64,000 nt of DNA from Microthyrium microscopicum (Eukaryota; Ascomycota; Dothideomycetes; Microthyriales; Microthyriaceae), in the NCBI GenBank assembly GCA_010405405.1, contig MU004236.1, positions 124,001-188,000 of the forward strand. Reading direction: 5' to 3'. Shown here one piece after another: positions 58,701 through 64,000 of the stretch. Position 1 is the first letter of the stretch; each line of letters starts with the position of its first letter. The translations under genes and the position numbers were made by a program. Under the pieces are notes generated by a model that worked only from the letters and a program-made list of their open reading frames with translations, searched no databases and was not told where the DNA came from.

Positions 58701-59411
58701 TTCGAATTCCAAGACTTCTTCATCGACTCAATCGACCAAGGCTACATCCTCTACCACTTCGACGAAGGCTACATCATCCATCAAGTCGACTTCGTCTGTA
58801 CTCAGCAAAATATCGAGTACCTCTTTGCGTCCATCATCAAAAACAACGGCAACGTCCTCTGCACGCACGTCTAGCAAATCTAGTTCTCGCGCCTCGTCAT
58901 CTAAGCCAGCCACATCCTTTCATTCGTCCAGTCAAACATTCAAAACATCAACCAAGACTTCGACGACTTCAACGATTCCATCGGTTTCTGGAGCTGTTGA
59001 CCCAACTGGTAATGGAAAATGTGGTCCTCTTAACAAGAATTACGTTTGCTCCAACAGCGAATGCTGCAGTATTTAGTAAGTTGCCCCTTGAAAATTAAAT
59101 CCATTTTACTGACAAGACTAGTGGCTACTGTGGCACTTCCAAGAGTTATTGCGGATCAGGAAACTGCAACCCATTATTCGGCACATGCACAGATCCTGCC
59201 TCAGCGCCCGTTAACGTCGATCCTACAGGTGAGGGAAAATGCGGTCCAAATAACGGTGGCTTCAAATGCTCTGGTTCTCAGTGTTGCTCCCAGTAGTAAG
59301 TACTTCAAATTCGTGTTTTGTTCATAACTAATGCGAAGCAGTGGATGGTGTGGAACAGGGAAGGCATACTGCCAGACAGGTTGTCAGTCGGCATTTGGAA
59401 CCTGTACTTGA
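55786..59411 (+). CDS. Secreted aspartic protease with Ser/Thr stalk and two CBM18 chitin-binding domains
   Basis: Five exons (55786-56038, 56104-56626, 56685-59075, 59122-59295, 59342-59411; introns 65, 58, 46 and 46 nt) give 1136 residues. A signal peptide (IRLIHTLLLAFAIPALGAA) and a short propeptide ending in KR (SKRQ) precede a pepsin-like domain with catalytic Asp99 in LDTGS and Asp289 in LDSGA. From about residue 422 to 1025 there is a stalk made almost wholly of Ser, Thr, Ala and Val, likely O-glycosylated. Two chitin-binding type-1 modules follow (about 1036-1076 and 1092-1136), each with the eight-Cys pattern (GKCG...CC...YGYCG / YGWCG...YC...C...C). Yapsin/OpsB-like proteases usually end in a GPI signal; here chitin modules replace it, which suggests wall anchoring. 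Confidence 0.88.
57298..57381 (+). repeat. 21-bp coding tandem repeat, 4 copies
   Basis: Units of AGCACTAGCTCTATCGCATCA type in the protease stalk, encoding repeats of S-T-S-S-I-A-S. Confidence 0.75.
57830..57965 (+). repeat. 15-bp coding tandem repeat, about 9 copies
   Basis: Units of TCTACTGCAAGTTCG type in the stalk, encoding S-T-A-S-S. Copies differ by single bases; one is shortened at about 57965. Confidence 0.75.
58564..58623 (+). repeat. 15-bp coding tandem repeat, 4 copies
   Basis: Units of ACCAAATCGAGTTCG encoding T-K-S-S-S in the stalk; the first begins ACGAAA. Confidence 0.75.
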
Positions 59412-59621
59412 AGAGACTCCATTTGACAGTTCTGAAATCCATACCATGTGATTATACCCCAAGTGAGCGAACTTTCTCGCCTCGTCCTTATCTCCACTGG
59501 TTGGCATCTTCAGAAAAGCGGTGCTTAGCGTGGTTGCAAGTAGTGTAAATTTCAAACGTCCTCCGAGCTTATGGAAATTCGAGTACTTTCATATATAGCG
59601 ACAAGCTGGTAGCATTGGCTT

Positions 59622-61318
59622 CTATGTCTGTCTCGATCCTGCAAGTCGTTTTCTTAAGAGATAGACTGCAAGACCAACAATCCACACAATGATGAGAATA
59701 GCAGCTTGCAAAGGTGCAAACAGTGCTCCCCTAATAACAACAAATCCGCTTACAAGAGCAAAAATTACAGGAATCAGTATGAATGTTTTGTAAGGTCGAG
59801 CCAGATCTGGCTCACGATAGCGTAAGACTAAAGCGCCCAGAACGGTGAGGAGAAAGAACGTATATTCTCCTAGTCCATTGAATGTAAGGAGCGCTCGAAA
59901 GTTACCCAGGAGAATATAAAGTGCTGAGATGACGGTTGATAAAAGCAAAGCATTTCTAGGTGCATCCGATTTGCTTGCCTCATTTTCCTGGTCGCCAGAC
60001 CCTTCGAAGCTATCGCTTGCAGCTGGTTTTATCCCAACGTGACCGACAATTGCAAAGAATTGGGGAAACCAACCCATGTTAGCAGCTGCTACTGCCATAC
60101 GTGATGCAACAAAGGAGTTCCCAAGCAAAGAGCCCGCTACTACCAAGCAAATCAGTATCGCGGCGACAATACCAAATCCGAATCCAAGAAGTCGAGTGAT
60201 GGCAGTGACTGCTACGCTGTCCGTCGTGGAAACGACATCCCACGGTAGCAAGACATAATATGCCACGTTAATTGCCAGGAAACTACCAATAATAGTTGGT
60301 ATAGCTGTATTGATGGAAAGTGGCAGTTGACGAGCCGGGTGCGACATTTCCGCAGAAATATAAATGGCCTTCATGGAGTTAGAAGATGGTTTCAAACGGA
60401 TTTGCACCAACGCACCTTGTCCCAGCCAGAGTATGCCCATAGAGAACCATACAAAGCTGTACTCAAGTGGCCTAACGTCTCCCACTCGTTGAGCTTCTTC
60501 CAGTGCGTCTCACTCCCATCAGGATTCAAGCTGTCCCTGTAGGAAAGCCAATTTCTAATAAACCAATCTCTTCCTCCCAGATCATCTCTATTGGGATTCA
60601 AAGACTGAAAGATAATAACCGCAATGCCTGCTATCACTACAGCTGCAATGGTGACAAACTTGGTTACAACGAAGAAGTTGTTAAGCTGGGTACTAACTTT
60701 TGTACTGATGGAGTTAATTCCGTTGATAATGATAAGCACAAGTACCGATAATAACTTGTGCTCGATTCTGTCAGCTTGATCAGTGACTCCAGATGCTGTG
60801 AAAATGCTTTCAATGAAGACGATGCTGAGAATAGCCAGCGTAGCAGGCATTACAGCTACTATCCATGTCCAAGCTGCTAGAAAGCCAAAAACGTCTCCGA
60901 ATATGTAACGAAGATAGGGCTGGACGCCTCCTGTTGAGCATTCAATACAAGCTAATCGATGCTCTTACTATCATGACTTACCTTCTCCAGGAATTGCAGT
61001 TCCTAGCTCTGCCAAAGTAGCTGCTCCGGTCCAAGCCAGAACACCACCAACAAGCCACACTATGAGAGCTATACCAGGCGATGGTACATTACTATCGATA
61101 GACCCGGGTGATGTAAATATCCCACTTCCAATCACTATGCTGATGATGATTGCAAACGCCTCCAGTGTTCCCAGATTTCGAATAAATGTGCCGTGATTGG
61201 CGACCGGTTCCAGTTCATTCTGATTTCCATTGATTCCCTGGGTACCATAATCCTGGTCTTGGGGATCTGCGAGTAGCGGTCTCTCCACTCCTCCGTCCGG
61301 CTCCGTTCTTGAAGACAT
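59622..61318 (-). CDS. Amino-acid permease, APC superfamily (LAT/MUP1-like)
   Basis: Plasma-membrane amino-acid uptake carrier. Exons 60982-61318, 60416-60930 and 59622-60368 with introns of 51 and 47 nt give 532 residues. A hydrophilic N-terminus is followed by TM1 with the substrate-binding GSGIF motif (ISIVIGSGIFTSPG). The EGGVQPYLRYIFG motif is completed across the first splice, and AYSGWDK-AIYISAEM across the second. These are features of the L-type/high-affinity methionine permease branch. It is convergent with the protease gene and on the same strand as the UstYa-type gene upstream of it. Confidence 0.92.
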
Positions 61319-61800
61319 GTCTTCAACGAGGCTATTGGTGTGACAGATTTTGGAGTTGTTTTAGTCTGCCAAGCACAAAAGGGTTGTACGAATCTACGAC
61401 TTCAAAGTTATAAGAGGTTGAAGTTGGAGACATCGAGTCATCAAGATACCGTGTTCCCCACCCGGCCCCCGACTTTCATTATATAAAGCCCCCCTTATAG
61501 GCTATGACGAAAAATTGGTCATAATGATGGCATTACTAGCGTGAAGGGATTCAAGAAAAGAATCTTTAGCCTCGTAGCTAAAATATTCGAATGAAGAAAT
61601 GTTTCTGAAACTCCAACGAGAGCAAGATGGTACTTCCAAAGTTCCAAAACTACTAGTACCTTCCGAATTAGATATTGAACGAATGGTCTGAGAAGAATAT
61701 TATTGGAAGAATCTGGCCGAAAACTAAAAGTAATAAAGAGAGTTGATGTTGGCGTCCAATAGAATATGAGGTAACTACGGCATTTTATAGTTCATTGCCC
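61319..61800. other. Intergenic, permease promoter region
   Basis: Upstream of the permease and 3' of the UstYa-type gene. A minus-strand TATATAA at 61479-61485 lies about 160 bp before the permease ATG. No gene. Confidence 0.5.
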
Positions 61801-62871
61801 TTAAGGGATTTCTGATAGTACGATATCTCCAGGTTGGGATTTGACTTTGAATGTCAGGCCGGTTTGACGCTCTTCTGCCCACTTTCTAACATCTTCATAG
61901 TTCTTGCACTTGTGCTTTGTGTTGAAGTCTACCCAAGCGCCTACATCTTTGACCCAGTATTGACCAAAAATGCTTGTATCGGCTGTACACATTAACTGTT
62001 GGCGAAGAATATCTAAGCAGTGACCTGTTGCACCGCGGTTAATGGATTTGGTTGTATAAGCAGATTGAATTAGAACATGCCTGCGTGCTGAATGATAACA
62101 GGTTCATCGTTCGCGAAAGGTCCAAGTCCTTGCTTTTGATAGTATCGATAGTTCCAGAACGATGTTTGGCGTAGTAAATTCTACACTTTTAGCAACCTTA
62201 ACGTATAATGGCGAAGGGGTTCGCTCACCAGACAGTGCATATGATGCATTGCTTCAACATAACCGACAAACCCTCCTCCAGCCGATTGCTCCAACTTCAC
62301 TTGACCTTTGTGGAGTCCAAACTTCGGTCCTTCTTTTGCAGGAATTGAAACGGGCCGTACTATTAAGTTGTAACTTAGTGCCTCAATACTAGGAAGTTGA
62401 TCATAGCGATGGCTCACTTACAGTCAACTCCGAGTGCAATCCATGCTTTATCAACATCGTACCCACTGCCGGCCAGTTGTCGATATATCGTCGGTTTTGA
62501 AAAACTGCCATTGAAAGGTACGGTATTGTAGCTAACACCAATGTCCTGAAAGATTGGTGAGTCTATACGACTGTCAGCATTGTCAACCCTGGGTTCACTA
62601 TGTGGAGAAACGAACCATACTGTTCCGTATACCGGCTACAGACACGATCTAGATCATGATGAATGGTGAATCCGAAAATAAATATCACGTTTCCAATCAG
62701 TGAGGCTGCAAATGTTGTGTATATGACTGCCAACAGTACTCTTTTTCTTTGCTCCGCCTTGCAAATGTTCTGACCTATATCAATGTCATCTTGAAGCAAA
62801 TTGGCTTGAGACGAGCTTGCATGAAGTGTCTCTTCGCCATGGTAGCTGATATTCAATACATGATAGTCCAT
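61801..62871 (-). CDS. UstYa-family (DUF3328) oxidase with both HxxHC motifs
   Basis: UstYa-type enzymes are copper-type oxidases/cyclases of fungal peptide natural products (ustiloxin, phomopsin, cyclochlorotine). Exons 62616-62871, 62422-62562, 62229-62359, 62081-62180 and 61801-62024 (introns 53, 62, 48, 56 nt) give 283 residues. A short cytosolic N-terminus and one membrane segment (about 45-68, LLAVIYTTFAASLIG) precede the domain. The first motif is H171-H-M-H-C175 followed, across a splice, by NLLRQ; the second is H208-A-G-H-C212 followed by LDILRQQLMC. The last intron begins GC rather than GT, and its splice completes the second motif. The ATG at 62871 is chosen because the longer frame has no support. 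Confidence 0.87.
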
Positions 62872-63647
62872 GATGCTTTCTACAGTGCGACAGAAGTTCC
62901 AGCTCCAGGAGTATTGAAGGTGCAAAAAGCCCAGATAGAGCCGACTTAGACGACTATTTGAGAAATTTGTAAAACAGCTTCACTCGGAAACCAGAGTAGA
63001 ATGTTGGGGAGATCTGTAGGTAGGACGAGGTACAAACGCTTGTCGAAGCAGTCCTAGAGAGATTCCTAGCATTACAATCTGCTTTCTAAGACAATTGTTC
63101 AGGCATTGATACGCGACACTATCTGAGTAGATCCAGCTTGTCTATATTGAGCTGTTCCTACTAATCTGCCAGGTCTCGCCCCTTTACTTTTATCTGATCT
63201 GTGCCCATATCGCCGAGTGATATATGTGACATTCGGTTGCATTGAAATCCTTTCGCACCAATTTAGGTAGATAGAATATACTATTTTGGGATTGACTGAT
63301 TCATGCCAATAGCCGACGTGGGTAGCCTGTTGGTGAAACACTTCAACGTTGCGCTCCTGTGGAATCTAGGGAATATCATGGCTCCTTCTGACGCAAAAGA
63401 CTTGCCTGATCAAGAAGGAGTTAGTTCAAGAGCGGCGATGCATGAGCGGCGAAGGTTTGGGATCTGTCCGAGGCACCGAAACAGTGCAGTCCTTCATGGA
63501 GTCGATTTGTGAGTTGGCCTTGCGTCTCTGTCGTCTTTATAATGAGCTCATCAGGTCGTCAAGCCATTCAACAATCCAATTTTCTATCATTTTCAGCACC
63601 AAACCATAATTGTCATCCTTACCAAACAACCAGACCATTTCTTGATC
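62872..63647. other. Divergent region between UstYa gene and small peptide gene
   Basis: 776 bp separating the two divergent starts. A 69-residue frame at 63303-63512 has no recognisable feature. No repeat or RNA gene was seen. Co-regulation from this shared region is possible. Confidence 0.45.
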
Positions 63648-63872
63648 ATGTTGAGCCTCGTATTCTTGGGCCTCTTTGCTGCCGGAGCTGTGTTTGGAGC
63701 TGCGATACCAAAGGAAGCCGGTGTAAGACTCCATTGCATATTTTTTTCCCTACCGGATCCAATAATCGTAGCAGAACTGACAAATTCTCTCGTACAGGTT
63801 GGTGAACCCATTCAATTTTATGGACAGTACAGTCAATACTCTGGCTATGTACCAACAGTGAAGGCAGAATAG
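63648..63872 (+). CDS. Small secreted tyrosine-rich peptide (candidate RiPP precursor)
   Basis: Exons 63648-63722 and 63798-63872 with a 75-nt intron (branch ACTGAC, acceptor TACAG) give 49 residues. The first 18-19 form a signal peptide (MLSLVFLGLFAAGAVFGA). The mature part ends with FYGQYSQYSGYVP, in which Tyr33, Tyr36, Tyr39 and Tyr42 are exactly three residues apart. There is no dibasic Kex2 site, unlike classic ustiloxin-type precursors, and only one copy of the Tyr block. It lies 776 bp from, and divergent to, the UstYa-type oxidase gene. The function is unknown: it could be a peptide substrate of that enzyme, a small effector-like peptide or, with a gene this short, a false call. Confidence 0.55.
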   Translation: MLSLVFLGLFAAGAVFGAAIPKEAGVRLHCIFFSLPDPIIVAELTNSLVQVGEPIQFYGQYSQYSGYVPTVKAE

Positions 63873-64000
63873 CTAGAGGTGGAGGCGGCTGTCTTCAACT
63901 AAACCAGGCTGGACAGTACTAGATGTTCATAGCATAGCATAGCAGTTTATGATCCATGAGCCATTCAAATTCACTGTGTCGTGTGCTATTTAAATAAGTA
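63873..64000. other. 3' flank, end of window
   Basis: Non-coding sequence after the small peptide gene; nothing recognised. Confidence 0.4.

Noticed and set aside
1-64000. tRNA, rRNA and CRISPR features
   Set aside because: No tRNA-like T-loop context in a foldable setting, no rRNA-like stretch, and no regularly spaced repeats were found by reading both strands.

Overview
This is eukaryotic DNA from a filamentous ascomycete (Pezizomycotina; Leotiomycetes is a guess from overall feel, not proven). The signs are dense genes on both strands; short introns, almost all 46-75 nt, with GT-AG ends and CTNAC-like branch points; fungal-only families (UstYa/DUF3328, HbrB, SREBP-type bHLH, GON7, GH114); and one AT-rich island with strong repeat-induced point mutation (RIP). 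Exon coordinates were joined by hand; every spliced gene keeps one frame and a total length divisible by three.

Left arm (1-25.3 kb), in order: 3'-truncated sugar porter (-), a possible decayed zinc-finger gene, DPH1 diphthamide synthase (-), a 199-bp MITE-like inverted-repeat element, a serine beta-lactamase-family hydrolase (-), a gene of unknown function interrupted by one in-frame TGA (-), an RBR-type RING protein that appears to lack its catalytic cysteine (-), a DHA1-type MFS exporter (+), a BOR1-like anion transporter (+), VPS39/Vam6 (+), GON7 of the KEOPS complex (-), an HbrB-domain TORC2 subunit (+) and an Old Yellow Enzyme (-). Most are housekeeping or general metabolic genes with no obvious shared pathway.

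Island (25.3-43.5 kb): about 18.2 kb of extremely AT-rich, gene-free DNA. It resolves into three nested transposons. A piggyBac-like DNA transposon (TTAA target duplications, transposase relic on +) was hit by a Ty3/Gypsy LTR element in minus orientation (223-bp LTRs, target duplication AAAGC). That element was itself hit, inside its integrase, by a second Ty3/Gypsy element in plus orientation (162-bp LTRs, target duplication TTAGG). All three are riddled with TAA/TAG stops of the kind made by CpA-to-TpA mutation. The mutation stops close to the TTAA ends.

Right arm (43.5-64 kb): SREBP-type bHLH factor (+), a bromodomain NuA4-type subunit (-), secreted GH114 (+), short-chain dehydrogenase (+), a 3-hydroxyisobutyrate-dehydrogenase-like protein (+), a very long secreted aspartic protease with a Ser/Thr stalk and two C-terminal chitin-binding modules (+), an amino-acid permease (-), a UstYa-type oxidase with both HxxHC motifs (-), and at the right edge a tiny secreted peptide with four tyrosines spaced exactly three apart (+). 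The last two are the best candidates for an undescribed system, a fungal RiPP locus whose other genes would lie beyond the window.
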